Source: Pomacea canaliculata
Taxonomy: Eukaryota > Mollusca > Gastropoda > Architaenioglossa > Ampullariidae
Length of the DNA stretch: 64,000 nucleotides
NCBI RefSeq assembly: GCF_003073045.1
Contig: NC_037592.1
Coordinates: forward strand, 8,286,047-8,350,046
Reading direction: 5' to 3'
Shown here one piece after another: positions 15,001-27,163 of the stretch. Position numbers and translations under genes: made by a program. Every line of letters starts with the position of its first letter. The first letter of the stretch is position 1. The notes beneath the pieces are model-generated. The model was not told the DNA's origin. It did not search any database and worked only from the letters and a program-made list of their open reading frames with translations.

Positions 15001-18000
15001 GGTGGCTCAGAGGTACCGCAGTGGAGGCGCCATTTTCGAGCGCCCCGTGTCCTCAGGAACACAGTCTTACGACACCCGCAAGGAACAATGGCCTCTCAGT
15101 CAACCCATGACATCAATGGATGCAGACTACCTGGTAATTCACTTTTAATCCATTTTTTTTTTTTTTTTTTTTTTTGTTGTTGTTGTTGTTGTAGTTTACG
15201 CGATATTTCAACCAAAGACAAATGAAAAGTATCCGATTTTTTCTTAAAGGCATGTTGGTCTTGTTCGCAAATATTTCCTCAGCGATTGTTGGAGTCTTCT
15301 GATAAAATAGATACGATACAATAAACTCTGGTTTGGAAAGAAATGTGTGATATAAGGGATGTAACTGCGCAGGTTTCTGCAAAGTTCGATACCTGGATGA
15401 TCTCCCTTGGGACCCAGATGAGCTTCATGCTGCTTTGTAATAAGTACAGAAGGCAACGCTGAGATCGCCTCTGTAGATGCTCAAGCTGCGTTGGTAAGGA
15501 CTCAGATAGCATAAAACTAGCAACTTTCTTAGAATTTGCCATTTTTAGTTCTGTCTCGAAGGACTTGCCATGAGTATTCTTACCAAATTGTGTATTGTTT
15601 TAGCGTAAATATTGAGTTTTAAACATTGCTTTCACATAAACAAGGCATAAGACAGGAAAATAATGACAAATCTGTAAGCCTATATAACTATAGAATATGT
15701 TGTTTTCCGACAGTTAATAGACTGTGTAAGACACAGAATGTGGAGTATGAAAACAGTTTTGAAGAATACACTTTGTCTACACTCATTTTAATTCGTGTCT
15801 TTTCTAGTATACGGGCAGTCTAGCAATAATTAAAGCACGCACACCGGTCGACTTATACTTATTATACACTTATTAACAGTTTATTTTCTAGTCATTCGCT
15901 ATAATTATTATTCTATACTAATCTTCATTAGTTCTTGGAGACACCACACACAATATGATGCAGTATTGTGTGTTTGGCAGGCTATGCCCGGGGTGTACAA
16001 ATTCATTCAAGCTTCCGACATTCCTGCTGGAGGAATAAACAACTTTTCACCCCTTGCATCAACTCATGAAGAGGTAATAATAATGATAATTATTTCCAAA
16101 CCTATTTTCCAAAGTTTACAAAAATACTTTCATTGATACTAAATAAAATTGTTCCATGCACAAACGGCATACATATATATACCAGACACGTAACAACATT
16201 CTCATGAATCATAGCGGACAAGCACTACACATTATAATGATTACAGTGTAAATGATTACTCGTTTTATTGGTCTGCTGAAGAGAGAGAGTGAATCATGGT
16301 CAAGATGTATATGGTGTATTTAAAGTAGGCAAAGCCTGTAATTATTATGGAAAGTTTATATAAAATTTAAAATAAAGGTTTGCACATTTATATATAATAA
16401 TATTTTGTTTTCAGTTTCTCTCAAGCGGTCGAGTGGAGTATGCTGGCCAGCCCATTGGCATCATAGTTGCAGGTATCCTGCAGTCTTGCTTTTGGTAAAA
16501 GAAAAGTGCTGAAAACTAAAAAAATTAGTGTAAGCCTGATTGGCATTGAAACGCTAGTTGTTATTTCAAATATCATTAACGAAAAGAAACCAATCAATTG
16601 TTAAAAGTTCATTATTGTCTACATTCCAATAGATGACCCTCTAACAGCGCGTTCTGCAGCATCCAGAGTAAAGGTGACTTACACCAATGTCCAGCCACCA
16701 TTACTGGACACCAGGACGGCCATTAATCAAAAGTCTTTCTTTCCAAGTCAGCTGGACCCTGTCATCAGTGGTGATCCAGACAGTAAGGCTTCTTTTATTC
16801 TAAAGAAAGGGTAAATCTCATTGCAAGCTGATGTGCCACCCCCAAATCTCTATCCATTCTCAAAAATACACATCTACTAACATTGCTATGGAAGGCTGGG
16901 GACATACATTAGGCGTTCACTACAAGGGCCATAGTCTCATCGCATCGACATTTTCCTGATCGCTAAACTCCAACGGCCCGAGAGCTGGCCGGCCGCTAGG
17001 CGAGCGCCATGCGTGCGAAAAATGTCGCCCGTGTAACCGCACTTCAGCAATCGGGCCGTCGACACCCTGACCTTGAGGGAATACCTAGGGAACTCCACGT
17101 GTGCGCATGCGCGAACCAACGTTTACCGAGAATCGAGAACAATGGAAGAAAAACATGAAGCAGACAACATATCGCCATATAAGAAGCCGAGAAAGGCGAA
17201 CTGCATGACAAACAAGAAAATCTGGATCTTGTTAGAAGACTGAAGTAGTGTTCGTTATCTTCTCTTTTTTATATATCTTGACTGTGCTTTGTTGTTGTTG
17301 TTTGTTTCTTTTTGTTTTGTTTTGTTTTTTTGTCAGGTAAGGTTGGAAAAGGTGTGCTTAATGAGTTCGTTGACAAATGAAATAATAGAAAGAAGAGCGC
17401 AATATGGCAGCGAATTGCAAAATTGCCGCCTTTTGTGGCGTAGAACATCGCAGTCTTGTAAGTTGGTTCAAGACTTGATACAAAAAAAAAAAAAAGCGAC
17501 CGCACTCACTGACAATACGGAAGAGAATCTTCTTCTCCCCGCTCCCATCAAGTAAAAACACTCAGTCACACAACAACATTGAAATCACCACAGCTTTCTT
17601 TCCTTTGTTCTTCGAATAAAACAACCTATCGACACCAATTGCTTAAAAAAAAAAAAAAGACCGGCCGGCCATCCCAGCATTGTGCGGCACGCCTCAGACG
17701 TCCACACTGACAGCCCCATTAACTGGGATCTTTCACACCTCCCCCTTCCACCTAATTTTCCCAGGCCCTTTCCAGGCTAACAAAGCATTTAAAATAAAAA
17801 AATAGTACAGCACGTTGGTCAGCACACACATTTTGAAAGGTACCTGTCGCATAGAAACGAAGGGCAAGACATACTTGCAATGTCGGTGTGACACTGCGCC
17901 CTCGATTCGAAAATGTTAAAGCCTCCTGAATGTCGTCGACGATCTCCAGGATGTCAACTCTTCGAAATTTTAAGCGTTCGTATATCGTTATGTCATTCCA

Positions 18001-21000
18001 TGAATTGATGGGATTACTTTGATCCCGAAATATCCTGTTTCTGTGAAGATTTCGGTCCGTGTCATACAGCAAAAACACCACGGCGGCCATGTTTAACGAG
18101 CCCTTCGCGAGTTACAGGCGCCAGCGGCCGTCTCTACACTTACAGGCCGAATCACCCGCCAGCGCAGCCAAAAGACGCGACATGTTTCGGCCTCTAAACC
18201 ACTTAGAGGGTGGTCGGACCTTTGATGGCCTCTAAGTGGCTTAGCGACGCGATGAGACTATGGCCCCAGAACAAGTGAAACGCAGAAGAGTCGAAACCAG
18301 CCAATAGCTCCAAATAGTTCGCGATTCAAAAATAATAATTATTATAGACAATCCACCTGCAAAAGAGAAGAGGGGAGAAAATGCAGCAGAAGTATGTGTA
18401 AACACCAAGGTCCAACACTTTTATTATCTTACACTACTAGCCCTCTTTCTTCGTGCTTCAGCGGCCATTGCCCAGTCAGCTCGACGCTTGAGTGGCTCGG
18501 TGGAGGTAGGAGACCAGTACCACTTCTACATGGAGGCTCAGAGCAGCAGGTGCGCCCCCAACGACAATGGAGGGATGGATGTACAGTCGACAACCCAGTT
18601 TATAGATCGCACCACACAGGCTGTGGCAGGTCTCCTCAACATCCCAGTGAACAGGTGACTGTGGCTTCATTTTATATACATATATCACCTTCTCTCTAAA
18701 CATCCCAGGAAAGAAGTGACTGATTTTTATTAACTTTTGCTAGTTGATTAGTTTTATTCTCTAAATTGCAGCGTGAACCTGGAAGTCGAACGCCTAGGTG
18801 GCGCTTTTGGAGGAAAGATCACTCGCAATTCCCTCGTCGCTGGAGCCTGCGCATTGGCTGCGTTGATCATGCAGAGGTAAACAAACATCACGAAATGTAT
18901 CCCGATACAACATTAATGATCAGAAGTAAATCAAAACGTCACAAGAGATAAAAAAAAATTAACGGAATGTATCCTGATACACCGTAGGAAAGCTCGCACC
19001 ATGTCTCGTGGTGACAGATAAACCACCGGCGGCCATTACAAGCATGGCGAAGTACAAGAGGGCGTATTTATGGAAACCGTATGACATCATATCGTCTGCA
19101 TCTTCTATTCGATACCCTGATTCTTAGCATCACCACAAAGTTGTATTTTAAGTCATGTGACTGTACGATGTCTTAGCTGAATTACAACCGGAAAGATGGA
19201 ATGTTCCCAATCTAAAGTGACTGGATATTTTCAGTCACCTCGTCCATCATTATCACGCACACCTACAGTTAGTCTATACTGCTTTTATACCTCAGTTTTT
19301 TTTCCAATGTTAATGTTTTTCTTTTTGCCCCTAGACCTGTTCGCTTGGTCGTGGATATCCACACTAACATGAAGACGATGGGAAAGCGCCTTCCGGTGAT
19401 TGGAGACTACGAGGTGAGATGTGTTCAGTGAAGAACATCTCTTACACGCTTTTTTTTGGTAGCTCTTCATTTTTAATTTACATAGATTTTGTCTTTTACA
19501 AATGTGGTAGTAACAAGAACAATTTAACCTTACTTCTGTTCTCAGTGTTAAACAGATCTTCCAAAATGTTTCTACTTTTTTAATTATTAATAAGCACTTT
19601 AAATTCTGACTTTCTGCTTTTAACAACGGTTGATTGCCTATAACAGTAATGCTATTTCACTTTTTTCCCATAGAGACCTTGAAAGTTTTTTCAGCAAATC
19701 TTTACTTGTTTGGATGTTTTGGAAAGACCAGGCCATTCTAACAACTTATTTCTTGACAGGTGGGATTCACAGAAGAAGGAAAGCTGAATGGAATAAAGTT
19801 CGCATACTACGCTGACTGTGGTCATCATGACATTGATTCTGGAAATGTTTTTGTTTCGAAGTTCATAGACAACGGTAAATATTTTCCCCGAGCCCTTGCT
19901 CTGTTCCGTATGTAAATGTATATAAATGTATAGACTTTATACTTTAAATTGAATATTTGTTTTATTTTTTACTTCTGGTAACCTACAGCTTATTACTGTC
20001 CGAACTGGAACCTAAAGATCGTCACTGTGAAAACAAACAAAGCCACTAACACGGCCCTCAGGGCTCCTGGTGAGTAACAAACAATCCAAGTCTCTGTCTC
20101 CTTTTCTAATCAGGCGATGTATGCATGTAAGTGTGCATGTAGGTTCGCGATGGAAAACGATCAAAGCAAACTGTTCAAATTTTCTTCAATTGATTTTACG
20201 AATGTTTTCTACTGAAGATGTAACCAAAAACATCACATAATAAATCCAATTATAACAAAACTGATTTCAGTTTTCAATGCCCACCCCTGTAGAATATAAA
20301 AATGTTTTGTGTGGGAAAACATACCTGTGGTTTATTTGTTTAATAACATGTCAGAGGGCGGCTTTAAGGGAAGAGCTCAATCAGACAAGAGACTACACAA
20401 AGTTTTTGTCTCTCCTTCAAGTAACTACATAAGTACACTAATGGCTATTGTAATTCGTTTTTACATTTGTCTAATCCCCTCAAAAAGAGGCTGTTCCGTG
20501 TGTTTACATGATGGAGACGATAATGGAACACATTGCCAAAGTGCTTAACAAGGACCCCACGGAGATTAAAAAACTCAATCTCTACCAAAAAGGACAGGTA
20601 GTATAACACACTTTATATTTGTAGACACGAATTTTATTAATCTGTAGCGTTTCCAGAAAAGCAGACGGACGGCTTGTGCTTCAAGTCTTTTCAAACATAA
20701 CTAGATTCCCTTTATCTCACACCACGTATTTGACATAAAAAAAAGTGTCTCCACCTGTAACATCGTTCACGAATCCTTTGTCCATCCCAGTTTGCTCTGA
20801 ACGGTACAAAGCTGGACTACTGCAACCTCACAGAGATTGTTTCTCAGATAGAAACATCTTCTGACTTTGAAGCTCGCAAACGCCAAGTGGCCGAGTTCAA
20901 TCAGGTAAATTTAGAAAGTAGCAATTATAATTTCTCAATAATTAGGAGTAATAACGGTGATAGTCCATGGGTAGTGTCACGCTGGGTTCATAAATATGTA

Positions 21001-24000
21001 TTTGTCTCAGAATATTCTCTTTTTCACTCTATTATCCTTATCTTTACCTCTTGCAAACAACTGACATGGCAGATATAGGGTAGATATGGTACTATATAAC
21101 ATTAGAATACTGAGATGTTATTTTTTCAGGCAAATCGTTGGAGAAAGCGAGGCATCTCCTTGATCCCCTCAAGGTATGGTGTGGCATGGACCAACGGAAA
21201 TTACAGTGTGTTTGTGGCTGTGTACCACGCTGACGGGTCGGTCACCGTTGAACACGGGGGCATCGATCTAGGGCACGGAATCAACACAAAGGCAAAAAAT
21301 ATTTACTTATTATTCTATGTCTTAAGCAAGTAATTTAAAGAGGAGATTAAGTTGATCTTTATTTACGAAGAAGACATTATTCTAATGCGTGTTGACTTGT
21401 TCTCAGTTTTCATGCATTCTAAACCCACCATACTTGGCATAAGGTCTTGAAATCAATTGTTTACAAAGGACACTGTAGATGTACCTTAAAAAATCTACAT
21501 CAGAGCTTGAAAATTAAACAGCATGCGTGAAAGCATTTACTTTGAGTGTTCATTCAAGAAGAAGAAAAAGAAGAAAGAAGAAGCAAGTTCTATTTGAGTT
21601 ACAGTGTTATGTCCCCTGCATAAGTTTCCACACATTTCGGATGAATTACATATTTCGCTTCGATGTTTTTCCAGGTGGCCAGGTGTGCGCCTATGAGTTG
21701 GGTATTCCTCTCTCACTGGTTCGGGTCAAGAAGAGTTCTTCTAATGTAAACGCAAACTCCTTCCTTACCGCAGGATCCAAAACAACAGAGATGAACTGCC
21801 AGGTAGGTTTGTGCTGTCAGGAAAAACAAAAGCACATTTCCTAAAATCTTGTTAAAATAATGGTAAAAATCCAATCATCTTACCTGACTATTCTAGTAAT
21901 ACTTATGTTTTATCGGGTCTACAAGCGTTTACGGTTATTATTTTATTTTATTTCAGAAAAATGTCTAGTGCTTACTGTTCTTCTTCACCAACGAGTGTTA
22001 TCTAATGTTTGTTTTAATCTTATCTGACCTCTAGAAGTATTTGCTGTTTGTTTTTGTCCTACCTGACCACAGGGAGTCATCCAGTGCTGTCAGGAAATTA
22101 ATGCTCGCATGGCACCAGTCCGACAGAGAATGGCGACTGCCGCGTGGAAGGACATTGTCACCGAGTGCCATCGCCTGAGAATCGACCTTGTAGCCCACGC
22201 CTTGTAAATATTACCGATGACTTAAATATTATACTTAAATATTACCTCCAGTCCTCTGATAGAATTGTAGAAATGATACAAACTCACTATAGTACGGGCG
22301 ATATAAAAAGGACAATGGATCCGTATTGTAAACTATTCCCCAAACAGTATGAAATATCGTTGCCTTCTTGTTATGTACATATACTTTATTTTAAAACCAT
22401 ACCTGCTTTAAGACAGAAGAGTTGCGTTCATTAAACTTTAAGAATGGTAATTTATTTCAGATTGTAGCCAGAATACGATAAAAGTAATATTTGTCAGGTT
22501 CTCAAAGAATAAACATTCTCATTAGCTGTAGAAATATGTGTGCGTTGTGAAGAAAGGTCTTCTAGGAATAGAACACAATAAAAGAGAACAGGGTTTATCC
22601 TGCCCCACTGCCCTGTGTTTCTGTGTGACAGCACCGTGCCCCAGAGTGTGTATCCATGTCGCTATGACGTGTACATGGCGGCCGTGGCGGAGGCTGAGCT
22701 GGATGTACTCACTGGTCAGTTCCAGATCAACCGCGTGGACATCTTGTACGACTGCGGCGACAGGTTTGTTGTTTGATATCAATATCAATACTATTCCTTC
22801 AAATTACCTTTAGTCAGCTGGACATCCTTGCCGTCAGGCAGTTTAGTATAGGAGTGATCATTTGGCATCAACTGTCAGACCTCCCATAAAGATTTGGTTT
22901 TGCTGTTCAGCATGAATCCGGAAATAGACGTTGGACAGATTGAAGGAGGATTTGTGTTGGGTATGGGATGTCACCTGACAGAATACAGCAAGTTTGACCC
23001 CAAAACAGGAGTCCTGCTCACTGACGGAACTTGGGTGAGTTGGAAAAAGTTTTCTTCTGAGCGCCTGAAAGTACATTTCTTTATAAGTGTCAGATTCTAA
23101 AAAAGCCCAACACACAATCAGTTATGATTATGAAGCCTTCAACTCTCTATTTATAATTATATATATAATTAACATCATTGTGGAGATGATGCGGTAATAA
23201 CAGTTATAAGGGAGAACACACATACGTCGCTTGCACGACATACACAGATTGGGTTACTATCACAACATCGCGTTAAGGACGTGGCGTAGAGAAAGAAAAA
23301 TATTTAGAGATTATGCAATAGAATATTTGGAGGAAAAAATAAAGAAAAGGAATAATGTCCTCTGTTATCCACTGCAGCTGTACAAGCCGCCTCTACCCAA
23401 AGACCTGCCCATAGATTTCCGAGTGGCGCTGTTGAAGAACGCCCCCAATCCAATGGGAGTATTGCGCTCCAAAAGTAAGCACAAGCGATTTGTTTATATT
23501 TACACATAAGTAATCAAACGGTTCTCATCACAACACAACAGAACACTCGTGTTTTGAAAAAAAACCCGTTTAGTCCGCAAAGTTGTGCAACACTGCCATC
23601 AGTTTTAAAACAATAAATGTGATTAATATGTACCCGAAGTAGGTTTTTACTCGGAAAAAAAGCTACCTGAAAATGAAGAAAAACCGACGCTCATTAGTTT
23701 AAATTTCTAGGTGGAGGAGATTTATGAGTATTGATTATTCATCATTTAGCAATCCTCCTCCTGAAAACTTAATTTTTCTGAAACATTTCTGCCACTAAGC
23801 CTATGACTTCTCTCTGAACTGACTGCGTGGCGTTTGCTAGACTAGCACCAAGTTAGTTGTCTTAGTGTCTTCATTTGTGAATCCCATATCATCGTCTGTT
23901 TTGTAGCTGTCGGGGAGCCACCGGTGCCAATGAGCTGCTGCACCGTCTTCGCCATCAAGCACGCCGTGGAGGCTGCACGTGCCGAGATCGGCCACGACAC

Positions 24001-24335
24001 CTACTTCACCCTGAGTAGGTCATAGGTCACAGCTAAAACTCTGCTAACCTCTCCACTTGACTTTATATAACCGTGAAATCCCGTTGTCTCTTATAAACTA
24101 TCGTCGCTTCTTAAAAGATTCTGTGATTCTATTTACAAATTTCCTGATTTTTATTCGTTTGATGTTAAGAAATTGTTTTACAAGGTAAAGTAAGAAATTC
24201 TTTTATATAGATTATATTGATAGCGCATGGTGATAAATTTACACTTCTACCTGTTCTTCAGACTCACCTGCGCTGCTGCAACAGGTTCAGGCGGCCTGTC
24301 AGGTGGACCCTGCCCAGTTCACACTTGGAAACTAG
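9069..24335 (+). CDS. Copy B: complete aldehyde oxidase-like molybdo-flavoenzyme, 34 exons
   Basis: The predicted enzyme oxidises aldehydes or N-heterocycles using a Mo cofactor, two 2Fe-2S clusters and FAD. Exons: 9069-9118, 9418-9545, 9938-10107, 10273-10433, 10846-10922, 11209-11291, 11700-11930, 12367-12446, 12704-12850, 13082-13184, 13527-13675, 13841-13951, 14211-14277, 14745-14836, 14975-15133, 15373-15493, 15981-16073, 16415-16472, 16633-16782, 18462-18654, 18772-18876, 19335-19413, 19760-19874, 19989-20069, 20488-20597, 20791-20904, 21130-21291, 21675-21802, 22073-22203, 22632-22763, 22911-23034, 23378-23474, 23907-24014, 24262-24335. The ATG opens MPTASDQ and keeps the CPAC motif of C and D. 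Fe-S motifs CTEGGCGVC, QCGFCSPS and CRCTGYR are complete. Four single-base deletions (exon 7, exon 16 twice, exon 28) break the frame. Restoring one base at each makes the exon sum exactly 1,329 codons including stop. Exon 27 reads DLGHG where relatives have MGQG. GC splice donors follow exons 11 and 27. Exon 2 could instead begin at 9407, but would then be out of frame. Confidence 0.9.
11985..12045. repeat. ACC/ACG trinucleotide microsatellite in copy B intron 7
   Basis: A short run of ACC, ACG and GCC-type trinucleotides sits just after the exon 7 donor at 11931. Copies C and D lack it at the same place, so it arose in copy B. The poly-Thr and poly-Val frames it creates are artefacts. Confidence 0.8.
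15151..15192. repeat. Poly(T) and GTT run in copy B intron 15
   Basis: A run of more than 20 T followed by GTT repeats lies 18 bases after the exon 15 donor. In reverse complement it would be a poly(A) tail, so it could mark a minus-strand retroelement insertion, but no element body was recognised beside it. Confidence 0.5.
16926..18266 (-). mobile_element. Harbinger/PIF-type DNA transposon, internally reduced, in copy B intron 19
   Basis: The ends are inverted repeats: GGGCCATAGTCTCATCGC opens the left end and its reverse complement closes the right end, with 21 of 22 bases matching. The 1,341-bp element contains a minus-strand fragment of a HARBI1-like transposase, which sets the superfamily. 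The body is richer in G+C than the surrounding intron. Harbingers usually make 3-bp target duplications; the flanking triplets here are CAA and CAG, so no clean duplication is visible. Much of the transposase is missing, so the element is presumably non-autonomous. It explains why this intron (1.7 kb) is much longer in B than in C or D. Confidence 0.82.
17752..18090 (-). pseudogene. HARBI1-like Harbinger transposase, N-terminal fragment (112 residues)
   Basis: The frame resembles the N-terminal region of HARBI1/Harbinger nucleases: an FRDQSNP segment, then YERLKFRR, then TPTLQVCLALRFYATGTFQ, which matches the usual 'P..QVC.ALRF.ATG.FQ' pattern. A full HARBI1 nuclease is around 350 residues. 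The catalytic DDE part is absent here, so this is a remnant unless further exons were lost with the deleted interior. It lies near the right terminal repeat and reads inward. Confidence 0.8.
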
Positions 24336-24679
24336 TCGTCTGCTCGACTGGGCTAAGTGGCCGTGTGATGCTTTATGAGATGTTGACTACCTACAGACAT
24401 GTTTACTTTACCTTTTAGTGACATTCAGCTTTAAAGTGTTTTAGAGTTTAAAGAGCTTTTGTTTTCAGGTCCAAGATTAAGTCTTTTCATGGAGAAACGC
24501 TTAAATGTTTGAGAATCAATTAAACATAAGCGGACAAAGGTGTAATAAGTAACCAAAAGATAATTTGTTTATCGTATTACACGTTTGTCTGATTTTCTTG
24601 TACTTGGTTTCAAATGATGTAAATACTAGAAGATTATACTGATTACTGTATACAATTTTTATCACTTAACGTAAATTAC

Positions 24680-24685
24680 AATAAA
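24680..24685 (+). terminator. Candidate poly(A) signal of copy B
   Basis: AATAAA about 345 bases past the copy B stop codon, a reasonable 3' UTR length. No other support is available from sequence alone. Confidence 0.35.
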
Positions 24686-25247
24686 AGTTTTCTCTATTTC
24701 TTAAAGTGGCATCACGGTGTATTTGGTTTTACTAAAAATAAGGACACAATATCACTATTTAAACTGTTTGCATATAAGTGAAAGCACAGATTTGGGAGTG
24801 GGCCTCAGTCGTTATTGACAGAATATTTTTTTGTGGCTTATATTCTTCGTTTAAAACGAGAAACAAACTTTTTTTGATGCGGTGTGGTTTGGCATGAAAA
24901 TTTTGTCATTTGAATAGAGCCAAATTTGTCGCCCTCTTGAGTATACATTTTGTTTTGCTAATTTAGAAACGTGGTCAATGGAGACTTTTTTTCAAAAGCG
25001 TGTTTGCTTCCATTTTGATGTGATATATCTGGAGGATTTTTCCTTTGGTCAACAGTATCGTTAATGCAGAATCGTAATATACACGTAATCAGGAAAAGGC
25101 AATGAATTAAAAATCGCTTGAGTCGAGACCTTGATTGTTTATTTTCCTTGTGAATAGTTACTTTCAGTGCGTGTGTTTGTGTGGACCTAGTGTTATTATG
25201 CTTTCTTGCGCGTGCATGTGCGAAAGGAATGGATTGCACTCATGGTG

Positions 25248-25300
25248 AAATAAAGTAGTCCTTTATACGTCTTCTAGTTGTATAAAGGACTACTTTATTT
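25248..25300. repeat. Perfect 21-bp-arm inverted repeat (hairpin) with 11-base loop
   Basis: The left arm at 25248-25268 (it contains GTAGTCCTTTATAC) is the exact reverse complement of the right arm at 25280-25300. The loop is 25269-25279. Each arm begins with AAATAAA when read inward, so AATAAA poly(A) signals occur on both strands. It lies about 0.9 kb past the copy B stop. It could be a tiny foldback element, a bidirectional 3'-end site or a small hairpin RNA; the sequence does not decide between these. Confidence 0.85.
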
Positions 25301-27163
25301 TAATGTTTATATATATATTATAATATTTAATGTTTTTCTTCCACTAAAGCAGCAAATAAACGAGAAAATATCTTGTAATGAAATAAAAAGAGATATAACT
25401 ACATCAACTATTTTCAAAGCTGCATAACTATTTTTCTAAAAATTCACCTCACACCAACGCTGCACTACAGTTTTTGAAATCTGTCCTTTAAAACAAGATT
25501 TGTTTTCAAAATAATTTCCTGACTGCAGACTTCCCCTCCTCATTTCAACAGAAGGAATGACTTCAAGTATTTCTTTAGTTTGGAAAACAGGATGAAATCA
25601 TCACGATTCAGGTCCGGACTGTCCGGTAAATGCAGGCAACACTGAGAATTCCTGGCATTGAATTGCATTTGTTGTGTCCCAGTAGGACTTCATTTCTTAT
25701 TCTAATCCATGTGATTATACTTTATAATCCAGAGTCTAAATGTAACATTTAAAATTCTTTGTTATTCATCTTTAAAGAACAACAGAAATCCCCCAAAATT
25801 GTCAACATGACCTTCCCTTCCCAATCTTTGAACAGAACATCTGAACACTCTTCAACTTCATGTGTTTAAGGTCAGGTATGATAAAGGTAAGATACAGTGT
25901 TACAACACAAAACTGGTTTTATCCAGATATGTATCGTAACAGAAAATATTACAGTGAAGACAAAACTAATCATGCCGCCCTCGTAATATTAAACAATGGA
26001 CCTTCAAGCATAAACTAATGCAGGTACACAAGTACTCTTCCACCCACCCACCCTTTTCAATTTTGTGAGGTACAAAAAATTTACAATCCAGACACAATCA
26101 GTGTCTGTGAATGTCTTGTAGTAATCTAGGATGTGGTGTACTTCTCTTTTCTGCTGTGTCACAGGTCACACCCATGTGTAACTCGGCTGTGGACTGAGAT
26201 AAGAAATGTCATTCAAAGGACAATAATTGCTATCCGCGTTTTCTTTGAGGTTGAGCGATACGCCGATACAGTTGAGAGAAAGTAAGAGTTCAGTAACTTC
26301 TTAACCAAAATTTGACCAAATGACTTAAAAACCTAACTTTGTTGGCACAACTGCTAAATATGTGGTCTAAACTTAGTTAACAATCCTTATTTAAGGCAAA
26401 CTATCATGTGCACAACAAATATCGCACTTCAGTAAATAGATTGTTTATGTTTACGTAGTGCCAGCAACGAAACGCTGTAAATAAAGAGAAATGTTTGGCA
26501 AATTCTTAGTCAAACCAGCGAGTTAGTCGGACTGAGAACGCTAAGTTTGTTTGAAACATTTTTATGTCAAGATTTTGAAGGTCTGAACACACCCATTGCT
26601 GATTTTATCCTGTAATCTTAGTAGCAGTTTAGACCATATAAAACATGTGTCGTATTTCAAAATCTCTAATTTTGGATGACTATTCAGGACTACACCACCT
26701 GGCCTTATCATCCTATCCTTATCTTCGTCTATAACAGATGGTGAGGTATAGTCGACTGCTCGAAATCCTCTAAACTGAACCTCTGGCTATTCTTCAAAAA
26801 TTTTGGTGGGTAATTTCTTCCTAACAGTAGCCAGACTTTGTTTTCAAACTGTATTCTGTCTCATGAAATTTATTTGTGTTCAGTAGTAACAGTCAGTATT
26901 TTGTTCCTTCTAACCCGTGTTTCCTTTTTTTCCTTGTGATTAATGATAACACTGGTCAACGTTGAAATTATTACTGACTTAAAAACTTAATAACCTCTAG
27001 TACCTTGGTGTGTTGAACCCGAATATGACATGAAATGTTTTATTGGCCTCGTTTTAAAGATATTTTATATAGTTTATTTTCTATTTTACATTTATCCAGT
27101 AGGACTCCATTTTAGGAGGGGTTCTAGTGAACTCTGTGACAAGTCTTTACAGAGTTAACAAGG

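Larger units (their letters stand above)
24336..27163. other. Intergenic region between copies B and C
   Basis: This 2.8-kb spacer holds the 3' UTR of copy B and the upstream region of copy C. No conserved open frame, RNA gene or intact transposon was recognised. The notable item is the perfect hairpin at 25248-25300. Reading frames on the minus strand near 24958-25239 look like chance. Confidence 0.6.

Noticed and set aside
17289-17555. Plus-strand frame inside the Harbinger element, considered as the element's Myb-like second protein
   Set aside because: The start is low-complexity and no Trp-spaced Myb/SANT pattern is visible.
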